A stretch of DNA of 64,000 nucleotides, taken from contig NZ_CP075691.1 of the NCBI RefSeq assembly GCF_020026305.1, positions 5,766,001-5,830,000 of the forward strand, read 5' to 3'. How positions within the stretch are numbered: the stretch's first letter is position 1; every line of letters starts with the position of its first letter. A program made the translations under genes and the position numbers. The notes under the pieces were generated by a model. That model had not been told where the DNA came from, did no database searches, and saw only the letters and a list, made by a program, of their open reading frames with translations. Shown here one piece after another: positions 25,813-35,067 of the stretch. The DNA comes from Streptomyces sp. 135. GTDB lineage: Bacteria > Actinomycetota > Actinomycetes > Streptomycetales > Streptomycetaceae.

Positions 25813-26459
25813 TGGCACGGCGATACGACACCAACGACGCGACCGACCGCTCGACCGGTCTGCGCGAGGCCGCCTCCGCCGTGCGCCGGGGCGAGCTGGT
25901 CGTGCTGCCCACCGACACCGTCTACGGCATCGGCGCCGACGCCTTCAGCCCGGAGGCGTGCGCCGACCTGCTCGACGCCAAGGGCCGCGGCCGCAACATG
26001 CCGACCCCCGTCCTCATCGGCTCGCCGAACACCCTGCACGGCTTGGTCACCGACTTCTCCGAGATGGCCTGGGAACTCGTCGACGCCTTCTGGCCCGGCG
26101 CCCTGACCCTGGTCGCCAAGCAGCAGCCCTCCCTCCAGTGGGACCTCGGCGACACCCGCGGCACGGTCGCCATCCGGATGCCGCTGCACCCCGTCGCCAT
26201 CGAACTGCTCACCGAGGTCGGCCCCATGGCCGTCTCCTCGGCCAACCTCACCGGGCACCCCGCCCCCGAGGACTGCGACGCCGCGCAGGAGATGCTCGGC
26301 GACTCCGTCTCCGTCTACCTGGACGGCGGCCGGACCCCCGGCATCGTCCCCTCGTCGATCGTCGACGTCACGGGCAAGGTGCCGGTCCTGCTCCGCGCGG
26401 GCGCCCTGGACGCGGACGAGCTGCGCAAGGTGGTACCCGACCTCGAGGTGGCGAATTGA
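25812..26459 (+). CDS. L-threonylcarbamoyladenylate synthase (Sua5/YciO/YrdC family)
   Basis: The enzyme makes threonylcarbamoyl-AMP from threonine, bicarbonate and ATP for the t6A tRNA modification. The 215-residue protein is the short YrdC/TsaC form without the Sua5 C-terminal domain. It shows LPTDTVYGIGADA, a Lys/Arg-rich patch KGRGRNMP, WPGALTLV, IRMPLHP and SSANLTGHPAPED. GAGGAGG at 25798-25804 is seven bases from the ATG. The final TGA overlaps the next TTG start. Confidence 0.94.
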   Translation: MARRYDTNDATDRSTGLREAASAVRRGELVVLPTDTVYGIGADAFSPEACADLLDAKGRGRNMPTPVLIGSPNTLHGLVTDFSEMAWELVDAFWPGALTLVAKQQPSLQWDLGDTRGTVAIRMPLHPVAIELLTEVGPMAVSSANLTGHPAPEDCDAAQEMLGDSVSVYLDGGRTPGIVPSSIVDVTGKVPVLLRAGALDADELRKVVPDLEVAN

Positions 26460-27109
26460 CAGCCCCTGAGACGGGGCGTGGCATAGCGGGCTTCCCGGGC
26501 TCTGCGGGCACCTTCCGCATCCTCCACGTCAGCACCGGCAACGTCTGCCGCTCGCCGATCACCGAGCGGCTGACCCGGCATGCCCTGGCCGACCGCCTCG
26601 GCGACCCCCTGACCGGCGGCCTGATCGTGGAGAGCGCGGGCACCTGGGGCCACGAGGGCGCCCCCATGGAGACCAACGCCGAGACCGTCCTCGCGGACTT
26701 CGGGGCGGACGCCAGCGGCTTCATGGGACGCGAGCTCCTCGACGACCACGTGATCCGCGCCGACCTGGTCCTGACCGCCACCCGGGACCACCGGGCGCAG
26801 GTCATCTCCATGGGCCACTCGGCGGGCCTGCGCACCTTCACGCTCAAGGAGTTCACCCGGCTGGTGCGGGCCATAGACCCGACGACCCTGCCCGAGCCGG
26901 ACGGCAACGGCGTGGTGGAGCGCGCCCGCGCCCTGGTGCGGGCCGCCGCCGCCCTGCGCGGCTGGCTCCTCGCCCCCAACGTGGAGGCCGACGAGGTGTA
27001 CGACCCCTACGGCGCGCCCCTGCCGTTCTTCCGCTCCGTGGGCGACGAGATCAACCAGGCGCTCGACCCCGTGGTGACGGCGCTGACCGGCGTGCCCGCG
27101 CACACGTAG
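26456..27109 (+). CDS. Low-molecular-weight protein tyrosine phosphatase-like protein, Cys nucleophile replaced by Ser
   Basis: The 217-residue protein has the LMW-PTP fold signature, but its P-loop reads STGNVCRSP where active enzymes have C-x-G-N-x-C-R-S-P, so the first, nucleophilic cysteine is Ser while the Arg remains. A C-terminal acidic DPYGAP resembles the usual Asp-Pro acid loop. It may bind phosphoproteins without hydrolysing them, or use another chemistry. Length is about 60 residues above the family's usual 150-160, with an N-terminal extension. TTG start with GAGGTGG upstream; the first bases overlap the previous stop. Confidence 0.85.
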   Translation: MTAPETGRGIAGFPGSAGTFRILHVSTGNVCRSPITERLTRHALADRLGDPLTGGLIVESAGTWGHEGAPMETNAETVLADFGADASGFMGRELLDDHVIRADLVLTATRDHRAQVISMGHSAGLRTFTLKEFTRLVRAIDPTTLPEPDGNGVVERARALVRAAAALRGWLLAPNVEADEVYDPYGAPLPFFRSVGDEINQALDPVVTALTGVPAHT

Positions 27110-27159
27110 CGGCCTACATTGGTCCTGAGGTCACCCCCCGCCAGGCCCCGGAGCCCACG

Positions 27160-28431
27160 ATGTCGCTCAGCACGGTCAGCACCGCACCCAGCGCCCCCGA
27201 GGCGTCGTACACCGACCTCGGCGCGCTGCGCCGGCAGGACCCCGAGCTGGCCGAGGTCATCGCCGCCGAGGCCGCCCGGCAGTCCGGCGGCCTCCAGCTG
27301 GTCGCCGCCGAGAACTTCACCTCGCCCGCCGTCCTGACCGCCCTCGGCTCCCCGCTCGCCAACAAGTACGCCGAGGGCTACCCCGGGGCCCGTCACCACG
27401 GCGGCTGCGAACTCGTCGACGTCGCCGAGCGGATCGCCGTCGACCGCGCCAAGGCCCTCTTCGGCGCCGAGCACGCCAACGTCCAGGCGCACTCCGGCTC
27501 CTCCGCCGTCCTCGCCGCGTACGCCGCGCTGCTGCGGCCCGGCGACACGGTCCTCGCCATGGGCTTGCCGTACGGCGGCCACCTCACGCACGGCTCGCCC
27601 GCGAACTTCTCCGGGCGCTGGTTCGACTTCGTCGGCTACGGCGTCGACGCCGAGAGCGGCCTCATCGACTACGACCAGGTGCACGCCCTCGCCCGCAGCC
27701 ACCGCCCGAAGGCGATCGTCTGCGGCTCGATCTCCTATCCGCGGCACATCGACTACGCGGCCTTCCGCGCCATCGCCGACGACGTGGGCGCGTATCTCAT
27801 CGCCGACGCGGCCCATCCCCTGGGCCTGGTCGCCGGGGGAGCGGCGCCGAACCCCGTGCCGTACGCCGACGTCGTCTGCGCCACCACCCACAAGGTCCTG
27901 CGCGGCCCCCGAGGCGGCCTCCTGCTGTGCGGGGCGGACCTGGCGCACCGGATCGACCGGGCCGTCTTCCCGTTCACGCAGGGCGGCGCACAGATGCACA
28001 CGATCGCCGCCAAGGCGGTGGCCTTCGGCGAGGCGGCGGCCCCGGCCTTCACCGCGTACGCCCATCAGGTGGTCGCCAACGCGCGGACGCTGGCGGACGG
28101 CCTGGCCGCCGCCGGGTTCGCGATCATCACCGGCGGCACCGACACCCATCTGATCCTGGCCGATCCGGCACCCCTCGGAGTCGAGGCGCACACCGCCCGC
28201 GGCAGGCTCGCGGCCGCCGGGATCGTCCTCGACACCTGCGCCCTGCCGCACGGCGACGCCCGCGGACTGCGCCTCGGCACCGCCGCCGTCACGACCCAGG
28301 GCATGACCGGTCCCGACCTGGTGCGCGTCGCCGGCCTGCTGGCCGACGCGGTCCGCGGCACGGGAGAGACCACGGACGTACGGAACGAGGTGCGCGAACT
28401 GGCGGGCAGATTTCCGCCGTATCCGGGATAG
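27160..28431 (+). CDS. glyA: Serine hydroxymethyltransferase family protein
   Basis: SHMT converts serine and tetrahydrofolate to glycine and methylene-THF with PLP. The 423-residue protein shows AENFTSPAVL, NKYAEGYPGARHHGG, VQAHSGSSA and Lys245 in TTHKVLRGPRGG, so the cofactor and most substrate residues are kept. Some usual positions differ (GARHHGG where YYGG is common), so this may be a second, divergent paralogue rather than the main GlyA. CCGGAG lies before the ATG. It follows the phosphatase-like gene by 50 bases. Confidence 0.9.
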   Translation: MSLSTVSTAPSAPEASYTDLGALRRQDPELAEVIAAEAARQSGGLQLVAAENFTSPAVLTALGSPLANKYAEGYPGARHHGGCELVDVAERIAVDRAKALFGAEHANVQAHSGSSAVLAAYAALLRPGDTVLAMGLPYGGHLTHGSPANFSGRWFDFVGYGVDAESGLIDYDQVHALARSHRPKAIVCGSISYPRHIDYAAFRAIADDVGAYLIADAAHPLGLVAGGAAPNPVPYADVVCATTHKVLRGPRGGLLLCGADLAHRIDRAVFPFTQGGAQMHTIAAKAVAFGEAAAPAFTAYAHQVVANARTLADGLAAAGFAIITGGTDTHLILADPAPLGVEAHTARGRLAAAGIVLDTCALPHGDARGLRLGTAAVTTQGMTGPDLVRVAGLLADAVRGTGETTDVRNEVRELAGRFPPYPG

Positions 28432-28561
28432 GACGGGGTAGGCGCGTCAGGGACGCACACGTACTCGTGCAACCATCGTCGCTACCCGTAAGTCCCCAAC
28501 CGTATGCGCGCAAAGCTAGGGTGTGGGGCTGAGATGGCCAGCGATACCTGTGGGGAAGCCC

Positions 28562-29887
28562 GTGCGTGAATACCTGCTGACGCTCTGCATCACGGCCGCG
28601 GTGACCTATCTGCTGACCGGGCCGGTGCGGAAGTTCGCGATCGTGGCCGGCGCCATGCCGGAAATCCGCGCCCGCGACGTACACCGGGAGCCCACGCCCC
28701 GGCTCGGCGGGATCGCGATGTTCTTCGGCCTGTGCGCGGGTCTCCTGGTCGCCGACCACCTGCCGAACCTGAACGCGGTCTTCGAGAACTCCAACGAACC
28801 GCGCGCGCTGCTCTCCGGAGCGGCGCTGATCTGGCTCATCGGCGTCCTGGACGACAAGTTCGAGATCGACGCCCTGATCAAGCTCGGCGGCCAGATGATC
28901 GCCGCCGGCGTCATGGTCATGCAGGGCCTGACGATCCTGTGGATCCCGGTCCCCGGCGTCGGCACGGTCTCGCTGACCTCCGGCCAGGGCACCCTCCTGA
29001 CGGTCGCGCTCGTCGTCATCACCATCAACGCCGTCAACTTCGTGGACGGCCTCGACGGTCTCGCGGCGGGCATGGTCTGCATCGCCTCCGCCGCGTCCTT
29101 CATGTACGCCTACCGGATCTGGTACGGCTACGGCATCGAGGCCGCCGCGCCCGCCACGCTCTTCGCCGCCATCCTCATGGGCATGTGCCTGGGCTTCCTG
29201 CCGCACAACATGCACCCCGCCCGGATCTTCATGGGCGACTCGGGGTCGATGCTCATCGGCCTGATCCTCGCGGCGGGCGCCATCTCCGTGACGGGACAGG
29301 TCGACCCGGCGGCGATGAAGCTGAACTTCGGCGGCACCCGCGACGCCACGCACGCGATGCTGCCGGTCTTCATCCCGCTGCTCATGCCGCTCACGATCAT
29401 CGCGATCCCCTTCGCCGACCTGGTCCTCGCCATCGTGCGCCGCACCTGGAACGGCAAGTCGCCCTTCGCCGCGGACCGCGGGCACCTCCACCACCGGCTC
29501 CTGGAGATCGGCCACTCGCACAGCCGCGCGGTGCTGATCATGTACTTCTGGTCGGCGCTCATCGCCTTCGGCACCGTCGCGTACTCGGTGCACTCCACGA
29601 GCGTGTGGATCCTGCTGCTCATCGTCGCCCTCAGCGCGCTGGGCCTCGTCCTGCTCCTGCTGCCGCGCTTCAGGCCGCGTACTCCCCGCTGGGCCGAGGC
29701 CTTCGTGCCGCCGCGCTACCGGCGCCGCCGGGCGGAGCGCGTCGAGGCGGAGACGGCCCAGGAGGATGTCGCCGGGCCCGCCGACCCGGGCCCCGCCCCC
29801 GTGCCCGAGCTGAGCGGCGCCATGCGCCCGCACGGCAGTACCGCGCTCTCCGAGCGTCCCCGTGTACGGTCGCAGGAGCGCGACTAG
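28562..29887 (+). CDS. UDP-GlcNAc:undecaprenyl-phosphate GlcNAc-1-phosphate transferase (WecA/TagO type)
   Basis: The enzyme starts surface glycopolymers by moving GlcNAc-1-P to undecaprenyl phosphate. The 441-residue protein has about ten or eleven membrane helices and the family loops: EPTPRLGG, GVLDDKF, NFVDGLDGLAAG, HPARIFMGDSGS and DRGHLHHRLLE, whose His-His-Arg is typical of the WecA group. The last 60 residues are a charged cytoplasmic tail. GTG 28562 fits the membrane start (REYLLTLCITAAVTYLL); two earlier in-frame GTGs (28523, 28550) would add a non-family leader. Confidence 0.94.
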   Translation: MREYLLTLCITAAVTYLLTGPVRKFAIVAGAMPEIRARDVHREPTPRLGGIAMFFGLCAGLLVADHLPNLNAVFENSNEPRALLSGAALIWLIGVLDDKFEIDALIKLGGQMIAAGVMVMQGLTILWIPVPGVGTVSLTSGQGTLLTVALVVITINAVNFVDGLDGLAAGMVCIASAASFMYAYRIWYGYGIEAAAPATLFAAILMGMCLGFLPHNMHPARIFMGDSGSMLIGLILAAGAISVTGQVDPAAMKLNFGGTRDATHAMLPVFIPLLMPLTIIAIPFADLVLAIVRRTWNGKSPFAADRGHLHHRLLEIGHSHSRAVLIMYFWSALIAFGTVAYSVHSTSVWILLLIVALSALGLVLLLLPRFRPRTPRWAEAFVPPRYRRRRAERVEAETAQEDVAGPADPGPAPVPELSGAMRPHGSTALSERPRVRSQERD

Positions 29888-29964
29888 GCGCGGCTATCAC
29901 CGCGAGGCCTTCACGGCCAACACGAAACGCGCATGGTGGGCCGATCGTGTGATGGTCGGCACAC

Positions 29965-30025
29965 TTTCAGGTAAAGACTGCATCAAATAGTTTGTGATAC
30001 GGTTCACGAGAACCCGAGATATATT
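29965..30025 (+). promoter_or_regulatory. AT-richer candidate promoter region of the atp operon
   Basis: Bases about 29960-30030 are clearly AT-rich compared with the rest. One reading is TTTCAG (29965-29970), 17 bases, TAGTTT (29988-29993). A second possible -10 is TATATT at 30020-30025. The atpI start is about 140 bases further on. Confidence 0.35.
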
Positions 30026-30168
30026 GGGGTGGCCCCGACGAGACCGGCCGCCCTGGTGAGGTGCGCCTCTTCGTCTCCGTGCGCCTCGCGTCCGGATCAG
30101 GGCCATCGCTCGACGATCGCAATGCCGCAATGCCCCGTCCCCCAAATTCCGCCGGAGGAGCTGCCGCC

Positions 30169-30582
30169 ATGCAGTCCAACGACGCCCGCACACTGCTTCA
30201 CTGTGCCCTGCCCACCGCTGCCGCGGGTGTGGCGGGAGTCGCGGTCAGTGCCGCCGTTGCCGGCGGCAAGGGTGCGCTCGGTGCCACCTTCGGCGCACTT
30301 CTCGTCCTGCTGTTCATGGGTGGCGGGCTCGTGGCGCTCCAGCGAGGCGCGCGTTCCTTCCCTTACCTGTTCCAGGCAATGGGTCTGCTGGTCTACACGG
30401 TGCAGATCCTGATCCTGATGGTGGTGCTGAGCGTGCTGAGTGGTACTTCGGCGTTCAACTCGAGGTGCTTCGCCTTCACGCTGCTCGCCGCCACTTTGGT
30501 GTGGTTGGGGGCGCAGGTGCGTTCCCATATGAAGGCCAAGGTCCTCTATGTGGAGCCGGATTCCGCCCGGCCGCAATCGTGA
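30169..30582 (+). CDS. atpI: ATP synthase protein I (AtpI-like)
   Basis: This 137-residue membrane protein has four hydrophobic segments (about 12-30, 37-55, 65-90, 97-115) and leads the atp operon, the position of AtpI, which assists c-ring assembly. Sequence identity in this family is low, so the call rests on topology and place. GGAGGAG is eight bases before the ATG. Confidence 0.85.
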   Translation: MQSNDARTLLHCALPTAAAGVAGVAVSAAVAGGKGALGATFGALLVLLFMGGGLVALQRGARSFPYLFQAMGLLVYTVQILILMVVLSVLSGTSAFNSRCFAFTLLAATLVWLGAQVRSHMKAKVLYVEPDSARPQS

Positions 30583-30804
30583 GCTGTAGGGCCAGCGTAA
30601 GGAGGCCTCCGCTCATTTGCTATGGTCTCGCCACAACTGCGGCAGAGCTGGCGCGGGAGGCGGCCGTGCCTGTGAAGCCATACGGCTCGGAGCCCAGCCG
30701 CCGCCCCCAAATCCGCAAGTCCAGTCCAGTGCCGCTCCGCGGACATCGACCGCGCCGACACATCGAGGTTGCCGTACCCATGCGCCACGTTGAAGGAGCT
30801 CGCG

Positions 30805-31614
30805 GTGAGTAACGCCCAGACGCTCGCCTTCGAGACCGATTGCCACATTTTTGAAGGGTGCGGTTTCCCGACCCCCGGCCTGCACTCCTTCCTCTTCGAG
30901 CCGATTTTCACCGTTGGCGGCTTCGAGTTCAACAAGCCGATGCTGCTGGCCCTGGTGAGTTCGGTCGTCGTCATCGGCTTCTTCTGGGCCGCCTTCAATA
31001 AGCCGAAGCTGATCCCCGGCAAGCTCCAGATGGTCGCCGAGATCGGCTACGACTTCGTGCGTCGCGGGGTCGTCTACGAGACGCTCGGCAAGAAGGAGGG
31101 CGAGAAGTACGTCCCTCTGATGGTCTCGCTGTTCTTCTTCATCTGGATCATGAACCTCTGGTCGATCGTTCCGCTCGCCCAGTTCCCGGTGACCTCGGTC
31201 ATCGCACTGCCGGCGGGCCTCGCGGCGATCGTCTACATCCTCTGGGTGAGCGTGACCTTCAAGAGGCACGGCTTCATCGGCGGCTGGAAGAACATCACCG
31301 GCTACGACCGTTCGCTCGGCCCGGTCTTCCCGATGGTCATGTTCTTCGAGTTCCTCTCGAACATGATCATCCGGCCCTTCACCCACGCGGTCCGGCTCTT
31401 CGCCAACATGTTCGCGGGCCACGTCCTGCTGGTGATCTTCACCATCGCGAGCTGGTACCTGCTGAACGGCATCGGCATCGCCTACGCGGGTGTCTCGTTC
31501 GTGATGGTCATCGTGATGACGATCTTCGAGCTGTTCATCCAGGCGCTCCAGGCCTACGTCTTCATCCTGCTGGCCTCCAGCTACATCCAGGGCGCGCTCG
31601 CCGAGCACCACTGA
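30805..31614 (+). CDS. atpB: ATP synthase subunit a
   Basis: Subunit a forms the proton half-channels of Fo. The 269-residue protein has five or six membrane helices and the conserved LSNMIIRPFTHAVRLFANMFAGH, which carries the essential Arg that faces the c-ring. GTG 30805 is preceded by GAAGGAG at six bases. A 222-bp gap after atpI may hold a further promoter. Confidence 0.97.
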   Translation: MSNAQTLAFETDCHIFEGCGFPTPGLHSFLFEPIFTVGGFEFNKPMLLALVSSVVVIGFFWAAFNKPKLIPGKLQMVAEIGYDFVRRGVVYETLGKKEGEKYVPLMVSLFFFIWIMNLWSIVPLAQFPVTSVIALPAGLAAIVYILWVSVTFKRHGFIGGWKNITGYDRSLGPVFPMVMFFEFLSNMIIRPFTHAVRLFANMFAGHVLLVIFTIASWYLLNGIGIAYAGVSFVMVIVMTIFELFIQALQAYVFILLASSYIQGALAEHH

Positions 31615-31686
31615 GTACGCCTCTCCTCCCCCCGATACATCCGGTGGCCAACCCCCACCGGCCCGTAAAAAGAAGGAAGTTACGGC

Positions 31687-31935
31687 ATGTCCGCTCTCGA
31701 GACCCTCGCCGCGGTCAACATCCAGGGCCACTTCGGTGCGATCGGCTACGGCCTCGCCGCGATCGGCCCCGGCATCGGCGTCGGCATCATCTTCGGTAAC
31801 GGTACGCAGGCCCTCGCCCGTCAGCCCGAGGCCGCCGGCCTCATCCGCCAGAACCAGATCCTCGGCTTCGTGCTCTGTGAGGCCCTGGCGCTCATCGGTC
31901 TGGTCATGGGCTTCGTTTACCCGACGACTTCCTGA
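31687..31935 (+). CDS. atpE: ATP synthase subunit c
   Basis: The 82-residue hairpin protein has two membrane helices joined by the polar loop RQPE (45-48). Glu65 in FVLCEALAL is the proton carrier, and the glycine-rich first helix (GPGIGVGIIFGNG) packs the ring. GAAGGAAG precedes the ATG. Confidence 0.97.
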   Translation: MSALETLAAVNIQGHFGAIGYGLAAIGPGIGVGIIFGNGTQALARQPEAAGLIRQNQILGFVLCEALALIGLVMGFVYPTTS

Positions 31936-31976
31936 TCTGCCTCGGTTGACGAGAAACTTCAACGGAAGGCATTGAT

Positions 31977-32522
31977 GTGATCTCCCTGGTACAGCTGGCG
32001 GCGGAGGAGAAGCAAAATCCTCTGATCCCGGCAATCCCCGAGCTCGTCATCGGCCTGATCGCGTTCGTCATCGTCTTCGGCTTCTTCGCCAAGAAGTTCC
32101 TCCCGAACATCAACAAGGTTCTGGAAGAGCGCCGCGAGGCGATCGAAGGCGGCATCGAAAAGGCCGAGGCCGCTCAGACCGAGGCCCAGAGCGTTCTTGA
32201 GCAGTACAAGGCTCAGCTCGCCGAGGCACGGCACGAGGCCGCGCGTCTGCGCCAGGAGGCGCAGGAGCAGGGCGCTCAGCTCATCGCCGAGATGCGGGCC
32301 GAGGGCCAGCGTCAGCGCGAGGAGATCGTCGCCGCGGGCCACGCCCAGATCGAGGCCGACCGCAAGGCCGCCGCGCAGTCGCTGCGTCAGGACGTGGGCC
32401 AGCTGGCCACCGACCTGGCCGGCAAGCTCGTCGGCGAGTCCCTTGAGGACAGCGCCCGGCAGAGCCGCACCATCGACCGCTTCCTCGACGAGCTCGAGCA
32501 GAAGGCAGAGGCGGCTCGATGA
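31977..32522 (+). CDS. atpF: ATP synthase subunit b
   Basis: Subunit b is the peripheral stalk. The 181-residue protein has one membrane helix (about 22-45) and then a long charged helix (AEAAQTEAQSVLEQY...) forming the stator coil. The start is GTG 31977, with ACGGAAGG seven bases upstream. Its stop overlaps the atpH ATG by four bases. Confidence 0.97.
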   Translation: MISLVQLAAEEKQNPLIPAIPELVIGLIAFVIVFGFFAKKFLPNINKVLEERREAIEGGIEKAEAAQTEAQSVLEQYKAQLAEARHEAARLRQEAQEQGAQLIAEMRAEGQRQREEIVAAGHAQIEADRKAAAQSLRQDVGQLATDLAGKLVGESLEDSARQSRTIDRFLDELEQKAEAAR

Positions 32523-33343
32523 CAGCGCACGGAGCCAGCCGCGAGGCACTGGCCGCCGCGCGCGAGCGTCTGGACGCGCTGACCGACAACACGTCGGTCG
32601 ACGCCAAGCGGCTCGCGGACGAGCTGGCCGCGGTCACCGCGCTGCTGGGCCGCGAGGTCTCGCTGCGTCGGGTCCTGACCGACCCGTCGCAGTCCGGCCA
32701 GGCCAAGGCCGAGCTGGCCGGGCGCCTGCTGAGCGGCCAGGTGGGCGGCGAGGCCGCCGACCTGGTGGCCGGCATGGTCCGCTCGCGCTGGTCGCAGTCG
32801 CGGGACCTGGTGGACGCTCTGGAGGAGCTGGCCAACCTCGCCGACCTGACCGGCGCGCAGCAGGCCGGCGCGCTGGACAACGTCGAGGACGAGCTCTTCC
32901 GGTTCGGCCGGATCGTCTCCTCCAGCACCGGGCTGCGGGCGGCACTGACCGACCGCGCCGCCTCGCGCACGGCCAAGAGCGAGCTGCTGCGCAGCCTGCT
33001 CGGCGGTCGCGCCGAGGACGTGACGGAGCGCCTCGTCGAGCGCCTTGTGACCGCGCCGCGCGGACGTAGCCTGGAAGAGGGACTCGAGTCCCTCTCCAAG
33101 CTGGCCGCGGACCGACGCAACCGCATGGTCGCCGTCGTCACTTCCGCTGTTCCGCTCTCGGACCGGCAGAAGCAGCGTCTCGGCGCCGCGCTGGTCAAGG
33201 TGTACGGACGGCAGATGCACCTCAACCTCGACGTGGACCCCGAGATCCTCGGCGGGATCAGGGTCCAGGTCGGCGACGAGGTCATCAACGGCTCCATCGC
33301 GGACCGCATCGAGGAAGCCGGCCGCCGCGTGGCCGGCCAGTAA
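32519..33343 (+). CDS. atpH: ATP synthase subunit delta
   Basis: Delta joins the stator to F1. The protein has 274 residues, the long actinobacterial form (E. coli about 177). The OSCP-type domain fills the C-terminal two thirds (EDVTERLVERLVTAPRGRSLEEGLE..., DPEILGGIRVQVGDEVINGS). The ATG overlaps the atpF stop (ATGA). Confidence 0.96.
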   Translation: MTAHGASREALAAARERLDALTDNTSVDAKRLADELAAVTALLGREVSLRRVLTDPSQSGQAKAELAGRLLSGQVGGEAADLVAGMVRSRWSQSRDLVDALEELANLADLTGAQQAGALDNVEDELFRFGRIVSSSTGLRAALTDRAASRTAKSELLRSLLGGRAEDVTERLVERLVTAPRGRSLEEGLESLSKLAADRRNRMVAVVTSAVPLSDRQKQRLGAALVKVYGRQMHLNLDVDPEILGGIRVQVGDEVINGSIADRIEEAGRRVAGQ

Positions 33344-33360
33344 CTCAACACGCACGAAAT

Positions 33361-33407
33361 ACGGCCCTAGTTGGGCCGTGCAGAGGATTCCTGGGGGCTG
33401 ACCCCAG
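33361..33407 (+). other. Two small hairpins in the atpH-atpA gap
   Basis: ACGGCCC/GGGCCGT (33361-33379) and CTGGGG/CCCCAG (33391-33407) can fold just before the atpA ribosome-binding site. They may tune the high atpA expression or be processing sites. Confidence 0.4.
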
Positions 33408-33454
33408 ACCCCCCAAGAAAACTTCGGGCCCAACAAGGAGAGCAGGGAACCCAG

Positions 33455-35047
33455 ATGGCGGAGCTCACGATCCGGCCGGAGGAGATCCGGGACGCGCTGG
33501 AGAACTTTGTCCAGGCGTACAAGCCGGACGCGGCCTCGCGCGAGGAGGTCGGTACGGTCACCGTCGCCGGCGACGGTATCGCCAAGATCGAGGGTCTGCC
33601 CTCGGCCATGGCGAACGAGCTGCTGAAGTTCGAGGACGGATCTCTCGGCCTCGCGCTGAACCTCGAAGAGCGCGAGATCGGCGCGGTCGTCCTCGGCGAG
33701 TTCAGCGGCATCGAGGAAGGCCAGCCGGTCAGCCGTACCGGCGAGGTCCTGTCGGTCGCCGTGGGCGAGGGTTACCTCGGCCGCGTCGTCGACCCGCTCG
33801 GCAACCCGATCGACGGCCTCGGTGAGATCGAGACCAGCGGACGTCGCGCCCTCGAGCTGCAGGCACCGGGCGTCATGGCCCGTAAGTCGGTGCACGAGCC
33901 GATGGAGACGGGCTACAAGGCCGTCGACGCGATGACCCCGATCGGCCGTGGCCAGCGTCAGCTGATCATCGGTGACCGCCAGACCGGCAAGACCGCCCTG
34001 GCCGTCGACACGATCATCAACCAGCGCGACAACTGGCGCACCGGCGACGTGAACAAGCAGGTCCGCTGCATCTACGTCGCCATCGGTCAGAAGGGCTCCA
34101 CCATCGCCTCCGTGCGTGGTGCGCTCGAAGAGGCCGGCGCGCTGGAGTACACGACCATCGTCGCCGCCCCGGCGTCCGACCCGGCCGGCTTCAAGTACCT
34201 GGCGCCGTACACCGGCTCGGCCATCGGCCAGCACTGGATGTACGAGGGCAAGCACGTCCTCATCGTCTTCGACGACCTCTCGAAGCAGGCCGACGCCTAC
34301 CGCGCCGTGTCCCTGCTGCTCCGCCGCCCGCCGGGGCGCGAGGCCTACCCGGGTGACGTCTTCTACCTGCACTCGCGTCTCCTCGAGCGTTGCGCGAAGC
34401 TCTCCGACGAGCTGGGCAAGGGCTCGATGACGGGTCTGCCGATCGTCGAGACCAAGGCGAACGACGTGTCGGCGTTCATCCCGACCAACGTCATCTCCAT
34501 CACCGACGGCCAGTGCTTCCTGGAGTCGGACCTCTTCAACGCCGGTCAGCGCCCCGCGCTGAACGTCGGTATCTCCGTCTCCCGAGTCGGTGGTTCCGCG
34601 CAGCACAAGGCGATGAAGCAGGTCTCCGGCCGCCTCCGCGTGGACCTCGCCCAGTTCCGTGAGCTGGAGGCGTTCGCCGCCTTCGGTTCCGACCTGGACG
34701 CCGCGTCGAAGGCGCAGCTCGAGCGCGGCCAGCGCATGGTCGAACTGCTCAAGCAGCCGCAGTACGAGCCGATGGCCACCGAGGACCAGGTCGTCTCCGT
34801 GTGGGCCGGTACCACCGGTCGCATGGACGAGGTGCCGGTGAACGACATCCGCCGCTTCGAGAAGGAGCTCCTGGAGTACCTGCACCGCAAGGAGCAGGGC
34901 CTCATGACCTCCATCAAGGAGGGCGGCAAGATGTCGGACGACACCCTCCAGGCCGTCGGCGACGCCATCGCGGAGTTCAAGAAGCAGTTCGAGACCTCGG
35001 ACGGGAAGCTTCTCGGCGAGGACGCTCCGGCCGCCGCCGGCAAGTGA
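33455..35047 (+). CDS. atpA: ATP synthase subunit alpha
   Basis: The 530-residue non-catalytic F1 subunit has the beta-barrel start, the P-loop GDRQTGKT (Lys179) and the signature PALNVGISVSRVGGSAQ near residue 370. ATG 33455 is preceded by AAGGAG and AGGGA. Earlier in-frame codons lie in the hairpin region and are not used. Confidence 0.98.
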   Translation: MAELTIRPEEIRDALENFVQAYKPDAASREEVGTVTVAGDGIAKIEGLPSAMANELLKFEDGSLGLALNLEEREIGAVVLGEFSGIEEGQPVSRTGEVLSVAVGEGYLGRVVDPLGNPIDGLGEIETSGRRALELQAPGVMARKSVHEPMETGYKAVDAMTPIGRGQRQLIIGDRQTGKTALAVDTIINQRDNWRTGDVNKQVRCIYVAIGQKGSTIASVRGALEEAGALEYTTIVAAPASDPAGFKYLAPYTGSAIGQHWMYEGKHVLIVFDDLSKQADAYRAVSLLLRRPPGREAYPGDVFYLHSRLLERCAKLSDELGKGSMTGLPIVETKANDVSAFIPTNVISITDGQCFLESDLFNAGQRPALNVGISVSRVGGSAQHKAMKQVSGRLRVDLAQFRELEAFAAFGSDLDAASKAQLERGQRMVELLKQPQYEPMATEDQVVSVWAGTTGRMDEVPVNDIRRFEKELLEYLHRKEQGLMTSIKEGGKMSDDTLQAVGDAIAEFKKQFETSDGKLLGEDAPAAAGK

Positions 35048-35067
35048 CGACGGAAGGGACCTGACTC

